Source: Pieris napi (Eukaryota > Arthropoda > Insecta > Lepidoptera > Pieridae). Taken from it: a stretch of 64,000 nucleotides of DNA. Where the stretch lies: positions 5,404,501 to 5,468,500 of the forward strand of contig NC_062259.1 of NCBI RefSeq assembly GCF_905475465.1, read 5' to 3'. Positions 23,801 to 36,800 of the stretch are shown piece by piece. A program made the position numbers and the translations under genes. The notes beneath the pieces were generated by a model. The model was given only the letters and a program-made list of their open reading frames with translations. It searched no databases and was not told where the DNA came from. Position 1 is the stretch's first letter. Each line of letters begins with the position of its first letter.

Positions 23801-24150
23801 TAGATACATTTAGTACTAATTAACAAAGGCAACAATATCTTTGGTGTGTATGGAATATTCATAAGAATAACATCGTAAAATTTCTACTACATGCACATAG
23901 TTAAGTTCAATTACCGATAAGTGTCATAATAATAATAAGATTAAAAAACTTACTTAACGCCTTCGTTTATAATTTGCTTCGTAAATTGAAACTTTTGTGC
24001 TTGAGGCCAATATATCGTATTTGCATCGAAAGGATAGCTAAGATCTATAAATTCATAGTCACCATTAAATAACACTGCATTTAAAGAATTAATATGTGCG
24101 GTGACGTTGATATAAAATAGTGCAAATACACAGAAATATAACACGCACAT
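20851..24150 (-). CDS. Secreted cyclase-family hydrolase (kynurenine formamidase-like)
   Basis: Exons complement 23954-24150, 23011-23135, 22746-22940, 21065-21241 and 20851-20957 join in phase to 266 residues. Residues 1-18 form a signal peptide (MCVLYFCVFALFYINVTA). The family is Pfam Cyclase (KynB-type formamidase, isatin hydrolase): EFIDLSYPFDANTIYWP near the N-terminus, metal-binding HGGTHLDAPYHF at 78-89, GVGVDTSSVDPG in exon 4, and ALVMPMKIAQGSGAPVRFVA at the C-terminus. Bacterial relatives are Mn- or Zn-dependent amide hydrolases acting on N-formylkynurenine or isatin; the insect substrate is unknown. All HxGTHxDxPxH positions are kept, so activity is plausible. Introns are full of mobile DNA: a mariner relic in intron 1, and a LINE tail, a 288-bp-arm palindrome and a MITE in intron 3. 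Confidence 0.88.
21280..21540 (+). pseudogene. 3' tail of an RTE-type LINE
   Basis: The + strand reads WKALEEAYVQGQAV-like sequence (around GTGGAAGCCCTTAGAGGAGG), matching the C-terminal WKGLEEAFAKRQ of the RTE-type element at 40-41.5 kb, and ends in a (TTA)n run near 21530, as that element does. Short fragment in cyclase intron 3. Confidence 0.55.
21677..22486. repeat. Near-perfect inverted repeat, 288-bp arms, 234-bp loop
   Basis: Left arm 21677-21964, right arm 22199-22486. They have equal length and by eye pair almost without mismatch, for example GATCCGACCGCGTGATTTAT against its complement at the outer ends and CAGCCAGGTGTAAACAGGTA near the loop. No ORF. The whole repeat lies in cyclase intron 3, so the primary transcript would contain a 288-bp hairpin. 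The ends carry no obvious target duplication that I can recognise; it may be a foldback transposon. Confidence 0.85.
22489..22729. mobile_element. PIF/Harbinger-type MITE
   Basis: Inverted ends GGGTGAGATCTATAGTGCGC and complement, continuing through the CTTAGACTTTGCTCAGACTT stretch, flanked by TTA at 22486-22488 and 22730-22732. 241 bp, non-coding. It abuts the outer end of the long inverted repeat exactly. Confidence 0.8.
23332..23803 (+). mobile_element. Internally deleted Tc1/mariner-like element
   Basis: Terminal repeats CTAGTCTGGCCATAAATACT at the left and the complementary AGTTCT/CAGCCAT-type end (TTATGGCTGGACTAG) at the right. The interior is the 3' third of a transposase (SAKVYQDTVLDHVVKPLSN, then the WPSS..DLDPLDF region) with stops and indels. 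It is related to the longer copy at 46.4-47.6 kb. Lies in cyclase intron 1. Confidence 0.7.
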
Positions 24151-26100
24151 TTTACACCCAACCGAACGATAGGTTTAATTAAGACTACTGAGTGTACAAG
24201 TCCTTGAGACTGTTTTAATCTACATAATACAGTTTGTACGTTTGGAAGAACTGAATTGAATTAAAAGATTTCGGGAAACAAATAGCATTCCTCCACGGTT
24301 TATTTAGAAAATAAGCTGTAAATGCACGTGTTATTTTTTTAGAGCCACGCAGTTTTTGTAAAAAAAAAAATTAACGGACTGCAATACGTAGCATTTAAAA
24401 AGGACCCTATATGTTTGGCATTATCTTGAAGAGCAAATAAAAAAAGTAGAACATAGCCATGTGCTAATTAAAATAAATATATAGAATATTTTGCTCTCTC
24501 AAATTTAATTCTAAAGGTGGGAACTGACCAACGTTACGAGGTGTAATGTAACACGTTACACAGCGAGCAAAAGTATTTAAAAAAATATATAAATATATAT
24601 ATTATTATTTAAAGTATTTCAATCAAAAGAGCAGTAACATCAAACTATATCGACGAATATCAATAGACCGTAAAATAAACACCAACTTACGGCCAAAGTC
24701 GCACGACACAGGTTATAGAATAATATTATACATGATAAAGCAATCTTCTCGAGGCGGGTATGTTTATCAACTGACCTCAAATAGCAAAAGGTCAAGATTG
24801 CCCTGTTCGAATAGGATAACTTGTAGACGGGCCATATTTTCACGAAAATGTGTAGCTGGAAGGGTGTGGCTGGTAGCATCAGCCAGCATTTACGGCTAGA
24901 CTATGCAATACTCGGCAATATTTGTAGTACGGCCGGGATATATTGCCAAATATTTTTTGTATGTCCGATGAATGTTTAGTGTCCCAGGCAGTATGGCCGG
25001 AACGATTGCTTTGCAATCGAAAATACTGCAATATTTCTCTGCTATATTGGAAGGGGCAACTAGTATCTTCTATGTATATTGTTTGACGTTCAAAAGTGCT
25101 ATTTTAGGTGGTCTAATTGCGTAGACGGTCTATGGTATAGACCAGGCATCAGCGTACAGCGTGTGAGATAGCGAATAATTGACATAACATCATAATGCAA
25201 CTAAATTGCCATGAGAATAATTTCCCTTCTTTGTAGGAAAAAAAAAGTTAGTTAACTCTCCATACGCTTGGTATTAGTCAAATATTTGTGTACCGGGATT
25301 TTAATAGGTACAATGAGAACTCCTCTGATGTGACAGAAAAAGATCTGGACGTCCACGTAGTATTCGTACGAAAAAGGTGGTCAAAGCAGTAATGGGAAGA
25401 AGTGCCTAATAGATAGAAAACGTTAACAACACATATCTAGTCAAATAATAACATTTATTTAGATTTTAGGGAGTTGATTTACACACATAGGGTAGATGTG
25501 TATTAGTCGGACTAATATAGATATTTTTTTGATAGAATTTGCCGGCATCGGGTTTCACTGCTTCAAAAGTTCTCATACGCTGAAATAATGATATTTACTT
25601 GGCTTTAATGCACACCACCTTGGTTTTGATACCACGCGGGTGGGTCCTTCCATGACTTTGCCTTGGCATAGGACTTGACACAAATGGTCCCCGCAATTAC
25701 TTTCTTTGTTGGACCTTGTGCTGACCTCATATCCAAAGAACTACCAAGTCACGTAGAGAAGAAGAAAGTCGATCTTTTGGGCTGTCTCTTTGCGTCCAAC
25801 TCGACTTTGGATGACCCAGAAATTAATGGTGGTCCCTTAATTGCTATGGGGATGATACCACTGGGGTTACACTACACTGACCGAGCATGTATTTCTCGAT
25901 CAGAACCGGTTCTCCGGTCTCTAGTTGCAGCTCCTTACTAAAAACTGCTCCTTAATATCTTGTAAAACAAAAACTAGCCGATTAAAAAGAGTGGCGGAGA
26001 GTTTATTGCCAGTTCTTCTCGTCCGTTCTACGCTCTTGATTTGAGTACAGGCAGTAAATGTAAAATTAGAAGCATTTAATATGTATTCCTTCATTGAGGT
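24151..26100. other. Intergenic region with no identified gene
   Basis: The first part is the upstream region of the cyclase gene; no core promoter motif is clear. An 88-codon ORF at 25675-25941 (+) has no recognised domain and lacks family support. 24880-25080 is moderately GC-richer and repeats AATATT/GGCCGG-type words without a recognisable structure. Confidence 0.35.
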
Positions 26101-26109
26101 TCAAAAGTG

Positions 26110-26460
26110 ATTTTATTTATTACCTGGTGGGGAAGGGTTATGTGGGACTCGCTGTTGTGCATACCCACTAAAACCCCACGGCGCCACCAGCAATCGCCCG
26201 GGGCAGGACACGGTAACAGCGTAGCCTTGTCCGCATCTAGCCACGCGATCAGCCGTTAATATTACGGTCCTCTACGGCCACGAATGATGTGGAATGGTCC
26301 TTGGCACAGCAAGGGCCTTTCACATCGGCCAATCCATCCTGTTTTATAGAGCTGGGGGAGGCCGGGTACAATGCTTGCAGGTCCACAGAAGGGATGCGTC
26401 AGGCCTTCTGTGGAGTCATTAACTGGGTCGACTAAATCTAGTCTAATTGAACCCCAAAAA
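26110..26460. repeat. GC-rich unclassified repeat, probably retroelement-derived
   Basis: About 350 bp of much higher GC than its surroundings (GGTTATGTGGGACTCGCTGT, CCACGGCGCCACCAGCAATC). It resembles degraded non-LTR retrotransposon sequence in its base composition, but I could not read a diagnostic protein motif in either direction. Confidence 0.3.
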
Positions 26461-26724
26461 TACACATTTTTTTTTCCCCAATAGGTATACTTATATTATA
26501 AAGAGGAAAAGTTGGTTGATTGTAGGGGCTACTGAACCTCTGAATCTACTGAACCGATTTTTAAAATTATTTTACTTGCACTAATAATATAATAGCACTT
26601 GCAAAATAAGTCGTAGAAAGAACAGTTAAACAATAAGGTTTCCTTTAAACGATGACTTGACGATAACAGATTGAGAGACAAAAGTTGTAGAACATGATAA
26701 TGCCTACACAAGTCAGCGACAGCA

Positions 26725-26970
26725 TGTCCAACTTTTATATTATACTAGTGGACCCGACAGACGTTGTACTGCATGATATTTCAAGCGATTAGTAAAGCAA
26801 AGTATGAAAGTACCGACTGCAGCGCCATCTGGCGGGCTGATTTGTGAATCTAAACCATTCCCAGATCCCCTTGAACACACACAAAAAATTTCATCAAAAT
26901 CGGTCCAGTCGTTTGAGAGAAGTTCAGTGACATACACACTCACAGAAGAATTATATATATAAAGATAAAA
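26725..26970 (+). repeat. Dispersed repeat resembling a LINE 3' tail
   Basis: Contains AAATTTCATCAAAATCGGTC and the following CAGTCGTTTGAGAGAAGTTC plus GACATACACACTCACAGAAG, ending in a short TATATATA-AAGAT run. This is a very common lepidopteran repeat tail. No coding sequence. Confidence 0.6.
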
Positions 26971-28890
26971 ACAAGATCTCCACCGCAACTGTTTGTCTGG
27001 ACGCGATAAATTAAAATCTACTGCACGGAATTAATCATGTACTATCCAACATTATTAATTAGGAGGTTTTGGTATATGATTTATAAAAGTTAATACGGGG
27101 CATCATTGCGTACGACGCCGGGGCGAGCTACCCTCCATTATAATTATCCAGCATATAGATATATTTAATTATTCTGTATTTTTGGTTTTAAGAAAATCAT
27201 GGATGATTTAAAATGGTTTTTATATTATTAATTTGTAGGGACTTACAACTTAGGGAGGAAAAAACTTAGCAATACGTCGTTATTTTTCTTTCAAAATTAT
27301 CGTTAAAAAATATGTCACTACATCAATCATCACATGTACAATTTCCATAAAAGTATAAGGAACAAAACCAAAAATACTATAAGTATCAACAATTCTCTCA
27401 ACTATTAAAACAGATGAGCCACTTTACTACAAGAGTTGTTGCATTAATGTAGCCCCTAATCAATACCCCTTTATAATTCATATTTTTTTTATTCTTATAA
27501 TTGGAACGGACTTCCAATAATACGCAAGTAGCAACTTCTCTTTTATATCTGGCAAATAACGTTTAGACAATAACGAGTAGCGACCATCATAACAATTAAA
27601 AGTATTGTTATGATCGTTTTACTAGAGGTGAGATTCAGAAACAAGACCACCAAACGCCAAGCGTCACTCGCATACGTCAAAAATTTATTATATTTTGACA
27701 TACGGGAAAAATAGTTCTCCCTAAGTCTCGTTTTTTTAACGCACCCTAGGAAACTACTTGCTTATTTCTGGCGGGAATATATGATAATTAAGAGAAAGAA
27801 ACGAAATTACCAGCCTTAACAAAATATTTTATTAACATGCGAGTTTCTCAAATACCGGGTGTAAATCGTAAAAACTATACCCGGTTTAATTACCTAGGAA
27901 AGTATTCCATATTTAAAAAGTAGCGATGGAAATTTAAAAGAAAAGCGCAAACGATTTTTTCGGGCAACTATTTACACCCGGTAATTACTACTACTAATTT
28001 CTCAAGTCATACAAAATTACATTTACCTTTTATTTACATTACGTATACTTAGTCGTAATATTATATTTACACAAAGTTAACAATAACGGTGATATTAGAA
28101 TTTATTAAAATATCTGACTGTTCATGTTTTACCAAGACACAAGTCAAATGATCTTCAACAATCAAAAACACATTTTGGATAATTTTTGTCAATTGATTTG
28201 ATAACACTGTATAAATAAATATCAATTAAATTAGCCCATTGTAATGAAGTTTTAAATATAAAGTGAACACTACAATACTAAAACGACGTGACTAGTTCTT
28301 ATTTTATAGTTGCGTTTAATTTAAAATTTATATTTGTGGCAAGATTCCACATACATTAAAAAAATATTTGTCCGGTATTCACCAATTACAAAGCCGGTAA
28401 ACAGTATACATTTACGAATAATATTATTATTATAAATCCGAAATTAAGTTTTTCTTTGATCCTTTAATCAGCAAATAATATATCGTGGAGGCATAATTTT
28501 TATAAATTCTGATTAATTAATTAATTTAAGTAATTGTATTCTACCTAGCGCTTGTGACTTTTATATGAATACTACATGAATGTCGGCTCTATGGAATGCG
28601 GCCATATTAAGGCTATCATAATTATATTAAATCACAAATTCATAAGAAAATTTTAATTGTGATATCCTTATTAATGGTAATATATCCTAAACTTATTTTA
28701 TGCAAGAAAAATCAAAACGAATTGCTTTTGCTTACACCGCACTTTGTTTCAAGGCACTTGAGGAGATATTCCTGTATAAACTCTTGTATTTCTATTTATT
28801 GCGAAGTAGGCGCGACATAGCGATACAAAAACTATATGTGAATTGTGAATAATAATATATGTTATATTATACATACTATACAGTGACATA

Positions 28891-29335
28891 AGAGGGCGGT
28901 CCGATAAGTACTTAGCCTCACTGCCCAATAGCACCACTATCGCAAGACCATTTTTTTATCTCTTAGAACATTCTCGTAGACTGTAAATATTTCAGCCGAA
29001 TCGGACGCGTAGTTATCTTTTGACCGTGTGTGTAAGCAAGCGTGTCTGCAGATTTCAGAAATATGGAAAATGAGCAATATCGGTCGGTGATACGATTATT
29101 GTTTTTGGAAGGGAAATCGCGCAGCTAAATCAAAGAGACTACGATGACTATTCTCCTTCGATGGCGACCGTCAAAAATTGGTTTAACGAGTTATACATCG
29201 GTTTTTTATGAGCCACGCCCAGGTGCCGTGGGTCGAGTATATCGAACTCAAAGAAGATTATGTTGAGAAATAAATCCCCAGTTTTCCAAGAAAATTATAT
29301 TTTTTGTAGGCTTAGTTCTTATCGGACCACCCTCG
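28891..29335 (+). mobile_element. Mariner relic, present only in copy A
   Basis: Ends GAGGGCGGTCCGATAAGTAC and the complementary CTTATCGGACCACCCTCG; TA flanks at 28889-28890 and 29336-29337. Inside, MENEQYRSVIRLLFLEGKSR begins a mariner transposase N-terminus, followed by a stop and a large internal deletion. Copy B has the uninterrupted site near 48190. Confidence 0.75.
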
Positions 29336-30186
29336 TATATACACTTGAATCGGAACCGTAAACGCACGATGGAGTTGAATAGGAATATTAGATCTTTAAT
29401 ATTGTTAAAAAGAAATTGAATTAATTAAATACAAGGACACATTCAAATAATTAAATTGTAATTCATAAAAAAACATATTGTAAAGATAATTTACTAGTCT
29501 AAATGTCACATTATAAAAGCATATCCTGTAATCAAATACTTTTAAAAACTATTATATATATTTATACAGCATGGATTTTGATACAAATCCGTAGTACACG
29601 TCAACACACTCATAGTCTTTTAAAATTCAGATTGTATCACATTGCAACATGTCAAGTTCAGTTTTCGTCTTAAAATTAGCTTAATCTTAAATTAACGTTC
29701 ATATATTTACACCTGTCAACGACGCTAGCTCCCGCCCACCGTGCATATGCATCCAACAATATCTGAAAAAATTTATAAGGACAAATTTTATTTTTCATAG
29801 ACCAATTAAAAGCTGCAACTTTGTGGAGCTGAATTAATTTAACATTAGTTTAGCTTTTTTATATACTGAATCAAAACGTGAATTTTAATAAATAAATTTT
29901 TGCTTTATATATAATAGGTTAGTATGCTTCTCATTTTTCAACATATGAAAATTAGTACGTTACTAAAATAACGAACCAATATTTTTTATTTATTTCTTAA
30001 TACGTAAGGGGTCGCTACAATGTGTCAAAGTTTGTAAAACTAGTGATTATAACTTGCAGCTCAATGTACATAAAACAGTTTTATTCATCATTTATACATA
30101 CATATTTAGTTTTCATTCGCTGGTAGCGACCCCTTTATATAACTTCGAAAACAAAATAAAAATTACATATTACTTTTTGCATCTTA

Positions 30187-30743
30187 GGCGGCCCCTAGAC
30201 TCTAGGGGTAATATTGAAGATTGCGCAATGATTGAACGACAGTTTGAGCGAGTTTAATTTTTATTGCACCATATTTTTCCGTTGCGTCGTGTAGGGTCAG
30301 TATTGCGCAATATTTTTTAGTCTGTGTTTCGTCGGCAAGGAGGACACACGCGTGCACGCTTCCCAAAAATGGCAGAAAAAGATAATACGAAAGTTAAGGA
30401 AAGAGAGTTTATCGTCGAATGTATCCAATTGTACAGAAAATTGTCTTTTAAGAGATTTTCGTGAGTGTATTTTGGCCTTTTCGCGTACCAAACTTTCGAC
30501 CAACGACGTGTTCGTTTACGTTTACGCTTAGCCACAAGCAATAACACTACAGCTGCAGCTAAATCTTGTGTGGACATGTTGCTCGGGATCAAACTATTCT
30601 CCGACTGAACCAGAAAACATTGCTCAATTTGCAAAGTTCTTATTATTGTGCAATATAATTGACCGTTTGGATTCAAACCACAATTCAATCTCATTGCACA
30701 ATTAAATATATTGTACAATGTTATTGTAGGTCTAGGGGCCGCC
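30187..30743 (-). mobile_element. PIF/Harbinger element with transposase remnant, present only in copy A
   Basis: Ends GGCGGCCCCTAGAC and complement; TTA duplicated at 30184-30186 and 30744-30746. Copy B shows the empty site with a single TTA at 50134-50136. On the minus strand an ORF begins MSTQDLAAAVVLLLVAKRK followed by RRWSKVWYAKR, the N-terminal pattern of Harbinger transposases (a basic block, then RRWW-like). The catalytic part is deleted, so it is non-autonomous. Confidence 0.8.
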
Positions 30744-30832
30744 TTAAAACAGAATAAAATGGAGACACGCATTAGTTTCTTTTTTCGTCCAATAAAGAAG
30801 CACCTTAACTTATATCCACACTTACCCCAATG

Positions 30833-33800
30833 CTATTGATAAGAATTATAATAAGACGTCGGCGGAGGGTATGGAGCCGATTTTTGATTTGATTGATTGT
30901 TTGGCTTGGATGGTGCAGGCGGAGCAGACGTTGACGGCTTTGTCATAGCCTGTGAAGGTCCCTGCATTCCATTATGTTGGTATGCCATCAATGAAGTGCC
31001 TAAAATATAAATATGTATCAGGATCATGAAGCTTTCGCGTCATTGTTGATGATAATGATTCATGGGTTATCGCATTTTTCTTTAAATATAAAATGAATGA
31101 ACGCATGCACTCACTTTGACTTCTATACAAGCTTTTAAAAATATTTCGCAAATAGTTCTACTATTAAGATCAAAAAATGCAAATGCAAAAACTCAAACTC
31201 GTAACAACCAACACTTTATACATATACGAGAGGCGGTCAAAAAGTTCGCGGAATGACAGGGAAGGGAATTTCAATATATTCTCCCTTTACCTTAATACAT
31301 TTATCAGATCGTAGAAAAAAAAAAAAAATTGTCTTGGTCGTCAAAATAGGTCGAAATTGCCGACTTCACTTCAACAACTTTTTTCCGCTCAGGATTTTGG
31401 GAACAAATAATTTGTGATGCAGTTGTTCGAAACAACATCGGTGAATGGCAGCCTTCGCAACATGGTGTGCCCGGGCGCATTGTCGTGCAAAAGGCACCAA
31501 ATTGAGACAAAAAACCACCAACCCAAGTTTCATCACCAGTTACAATTTGGGACCAACTTTCTAACCACTCACGGTTTTGATGCGCGGAAAGCATTCTCGG
31601 GACCCAATCTTGCACATACTTTACTCATACCGAGAGGTTGATGGATGTTGCAAGCTGTTTTTTCTTCAGCCTATTTAACTTTTTCGAGCCTCAATCGGCC
31701 AGGTCGATGTCGTCTTCGACGAAGTCCCCTCCTTGTTTGAAAAGGGCGTGCCATTTATAAATCATGGTTTTACCAGGAGCGGAGTCCCCATAAACAGCTT
31801 ACATCTCTTGTAAGATGGTTTGAGATGTCTTTCCATGTTTGGTAAGGAATTTAGTAACGGCGCAATGTCCAATTTGCATATTGGCTAGTCTCTTCCCGAT
31901 TTACTTGTTTACTCGTTGATAACTCAAAAGATAATGTCCCGATTGGGCTGAAAATTGGTCCCTCAATTATATGAGTGAGACTGGACGAGTAAACTCACCC
32001 CCCACCAACCCCGCCATTCTGTGAACTTTTTGACCGCCCCTCGTATAGGTATGTGTGACAAGTAAAATTTTGATAAATTAATTTGTATTGTAAACATATA
32101 CTATTAACAACGCAAAAACGGATCGCAAATAGATAAAAATAGCAATTCGCAGGCAAGAGCATAATCTAAAAATCACACAGCTAAGAGATTTATAGAAATG
32201 CCGCTATGCAAGGTAAAAAGCATATTAGATGAAAAGGACAAATTAATAGGATTGATGAAAATTGTTATTTTTAATTTTCTTAAGTATTGGCTTTTCAAAA
32301 TATCAAGAACCCGTTAATATTCTCTAAGCAACATATCATCGCACCAGTGTACCCATCATGTTTGTGAACGTGTCGTACACAAGCTTCTGACGTGTTAATG
32401 ATCATTAAATTACACAAAAAGTGTTCGGACCATCATGGGCCTCATTTTACATTACCTTATACATATATTGATGATTCGCATTGGCATTAGCAAAAATAAC
32501 TTGCGCTTCGCTTCAGTCTTAGCCTGCCTAACTAGATCTGATTTTTGCAGCCATTATGCTTTACCAAAATAAAGCTATAGCCAGCGTAGAAGAATTTAAC
32601 TATTTCACGATTGGATCACTAATGAGCTTAACCATTTGATGAAATAATCTCTTTATATTATTAGAAGAATACGAATATATTTTTAGCTTGCAGATTTGAT
32701 TGATATTTTATAAAAGAACGTTAAATATATTTATAAGTATATTTAACGCGTGCAATAGAATAATGGACTGGGTGAAATCACAAGTTTATATTGGTAAGAT
32801 AAGCCTTTAAGGAATTTGAAAAGTTCCGATGCTGAGTGCTCATTGTTATGACTAATATTGCAATATTTTATATTATTTACTTGTGTAAGTAGTTGATGCC
32901 ATCGGTTCCCATACACATGAGACTTAAGGCCACTTCCACCTTTAGAAAAAAAATCTCGCTATGCGGTGCTAAAAATAAAAACATACAGATTGATATAAAA
33001 CCTGTGAAAGAAATTATCGCAACAGCAACAGTATACAAGCCTTAAATATAAAATTAAGTAACTTTAAAAAGTCACTGAAGATTACAAAAAGTTTGCTTAG
33101 TGATAACAAGTTTAAAAAAACCTTATTCGCAAAGTTTTAAACCGTAAATTAGTAGTATTTTTTTTTGTTTAGTATAAATTGTCAGACGAAGAAATAAAAC
33201 ATACCTGCAGTTGGAGCCATAGAAGTCGATGGCGTCATGAACGGTCTCGTTATAGGCGGCGGCATATTATAATAGAAGTATGAGGGTGAAGCTGTGGTCG
33301 GAACATTTTTACCAGGATTCGAACTTTGAGTTTTGCTTGTTGTAGGAACTGATAAACTTTGGCTATATGATACTTGTGTTTCTTGACGGTTTGTGTTATT
33401 ATGGTTATATTCAGATTGGGCATCCCTTTTTTTGTTACCTATAAATTTTATACGTTAAATTGGTGTCAAATTCAAAATCAATTATCGAAATCAAATACAA
33501 AAATATGTACCGTCACGTAAATGTTCCGCAAATAATAAAGAGTTTTGAATTGAATTATTTACATTATTAGGCCTAGTCATCAATGTACCTAGAGATTCTA
33601 CTGTTCTTGGAGGTGTTAAGTCGCCCTGTAAAAATCATTAAAGATTATTATAATAAATTCATTGAAACAATAGAAAATTTAACGGAATTATTTACTTTGA
33701 GACCATTATCTACGTAAATGCTAAGAATTTAGACAAACGGGAAAGTCCACTGTGCTTACGAGGAATCCCAATTATTTTCTTTATTTCTGATACCTTAGTA

Positions 33801-36800
33801 CCTTATATTCATAAACACTAAATTAAACACATTAATCTAAGTACTGTTTTGCCCCTTTTTTTTAAATAATGTTAACGATGTGTTGAAAAAAGACACATTA
33901 GTAATTTAGTTTAAACGATACAATAAGATATTAATAGTTTATGCAACTGTCATATAAGGGAGGGTATTAAAACATAAGATTACGCGAGTGTTTTAATACC
34001 TAATTATATGCAGTTGCACACACTACTTAATTTAATCTCATGGCTATAGGTAGTGGCTGTTATTGGTCTATTGGCTCGAAACCAGCGCGTCGCGCGCGCA
34101 GCAAGCTCACCACAGATAATGTGTACTTAAATTGAATTGAAACCTCCTTGGTCGGGACACATTGTACTTTAATAATTAAAAAATTGTTTTAAAGCATTGT
34201 TTTGTTAGGTGAATAATGCTTTAATTTTCTTAAAAAAGTATGTTAATAAAATATGCCAATAAAAGTCTGTATTTCATTTCATATTTAGAATATTACCGAA
34301 TGAGGTTATATAAAAAATTTAATATAATCACATAAAAACTACATATGAATGTGTGAACTATAGAAAGATAGTTTACTTACAATAGCATTGTGATTGTCCG
34401 ATTCTTGTACTTGCGGGCTCTCCTGTAATCAAACAGATAATAAATGATAGATGTTTCTAAATAAATAACGATTATAATGAATTACACCAAATAAGACGCC
34501 AACCTCATTCAACAACAAATCCTCAATAATTTTATATATTTCAGGGTTTAATAGGATTTTTAATATCTCCTCCTTACGTTGATATTCCTCATATTTCTTT
34601 TTGTACATTAATTTTTGAAAATCAACACGAGCATACATCTTTTCTGATTCCTTTCGATAAACGTCGATTCTGGAATAGTAATATTTGATTTAAACATAAT
34701 ATCTATACTTAATGTAATAATTATTATATTCAAATAAAATACATTCTATATAAAATCTTTATATTTCATTTATATATTAGTGTAGATCACAAATATCTAT
34801 AATATTAGCAACGCTTCGCAGTCCTTCATGTCAATAAATTTATGTTAATTGTCTAAACAAATCATTGATTAGCGATGCAGAGCTCAATTTTTATTAAAAC
34901 TGGAGTTTTTTGCTATAGCGTATATTCTCATTCTAATTTAAAGTATTTATTAAAAAATTTACCAAAGCTCGTTTCTGGTGTACCTCGCACTTTAACAATA
35001 CAATCACATTAAAGGAATATAACATCTACTGCATGCAAAATACAAAATATATAATATAATTATGTATATAATCACTTAATAAAGGAACTTATAATAATTA
35101 TACTACCTTACATAATATTATAACGCAAAAGCTTTTTGTAGTTAGAAATTTGCATTCCCTATTTATGATAGTGAAAAAAGTAAACTACAAATTCTTGTTT
35201 GGTGATGCCAAAACTGTGGTTATTTAATTCTAATCATTTTGATTATTCTTTGCTTTGTTCGCTAAAGTAACATTTCTGTAAAATCGTCCTAATTATGTAC
35301 GTCCTTAGACCATTCGATCAAATATTGTTTCGCAATAAAACAAAAGTAGTACGTTAATACGTATTCAGTACTTGTCTAACACATTAGTTATTTTGCGATG
35401 CCGTAGGTCGTGTCTTCGACTCCCATGTTATACATTCACAATGAAATAGTTAAATAAATAGTTTTGTAAAAAAATATTTCTAAAATTCCACAGATCTGCG
35501 AAGGTATAAATCTGCTGTCGCTTAATATTTTACATATGTAGGATGCATATTCATTTATAAAATTTTCGCAAATATCAAAATCTGTCGCTCTACATGTACA
35601 AGTAAATTATTACCGTAAAGTAAAACGTTCAGTTTTGCATACATTAATAAAATATAAAAACAATTTCATAAGTAGTTATAAAATTTTGCAAATCAGTGCT
35701 TTCAAAGTTATAACCACCATCGCAGACCTGTGTCATTATGAATTTTATTAAAAGATCTAAGGATTCGCAAAGCATTTGCTTTTGCATATCATTCAAACCT
35801 TATTTGTCGCTGACGACACGGATCGCACGCCACGTCTTCGACTAAAGCTTCCTCTTCCTTTCTGATTTTGCTGGGACCGGCTGAGAACAAAGTCAATTAT
35901 CGCAAAGCTCTTGCTATTAAATTGCACGACATAAATGACACAATAGAAGTAGTAGTGAAGAATGAGTTTATAATTAAGTTATGAATGAAAGCACGACATA
36001 TTTTATTTGAGGTATAAAAGAGATTCCAAGTAAGCAATTTTTTACTTTTATCCTTTCGTCTATGTAATTTTAGTTATATAACTCGCTATGCTTGTGTTCG
36101 CATGTTTAACAGTACAATAAGCATGAAATATCTTACCTTTCATATTATCACTAACGGAAGGACGCTTTAAACTTGTATTTGGTATGAAGGGTGGAGGTGG
36201 CTTACTTGGATCAAACCTGTCCATATTTAGTCTAAAAAGTAAATTTTTTGTTACAAAGAAAATGCATTTCGGAAGTATTACTAATATTTCACATAAGAGT
36301 CATACTTTGGAGTCGCAGGTCGTGGTAGCTCTTGATTTAGCGAAACCCTCATAGTTGGTGGCGGAGGTGCTAAAACAATAAAAGAAAAGTTTTTGAAGTT
36401 ATACTTCTTTAGGCGCGTTATGAAAAATTGATGAGAGTGAAATTTTACGATTCGCGCGCACCGTGACACAAAATTAACACGCATTGCTAACAGCTACGGC
36501 ATTGGACATAATTTAAAAACAACACTACACACAGTTACACTTAATGTAAGAGAATAAATAATAAATATTTATTTATTTAATTTTTCAAATGTAAACTGAA
36601 CTTTATTGACTATAATGACTCCTTTTCCAGTCTTTGATTATTTAATTGTTATTAATTATTTGCATGCAATCAAAAACTATTTTTAATAATGCCAAAGAAG
36701 TATAACTTCTTACGCGCATACATAAGTACACGCACCCTTTTTTTTCTTGCTTTACAAGATATATTGTATGATATAGTAAATGTAATATTTTAAAATCTAC

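Noticed and set aside
25675..25941. 88-codon ORF on the + strand
   Set aside because: No recognisable domain, no splice or promoter context; kept only as a note in the intergenic entry.
36281..36350. Continuation of exon 2 of the ZC3H10-like gene to the TAG after YDSYVKY
   Set aside because: A donor four residues earlier (CCAAA then GTATGA) puts exon 3 in the right frame, and the nine-exon model then closes exactly in both copies.
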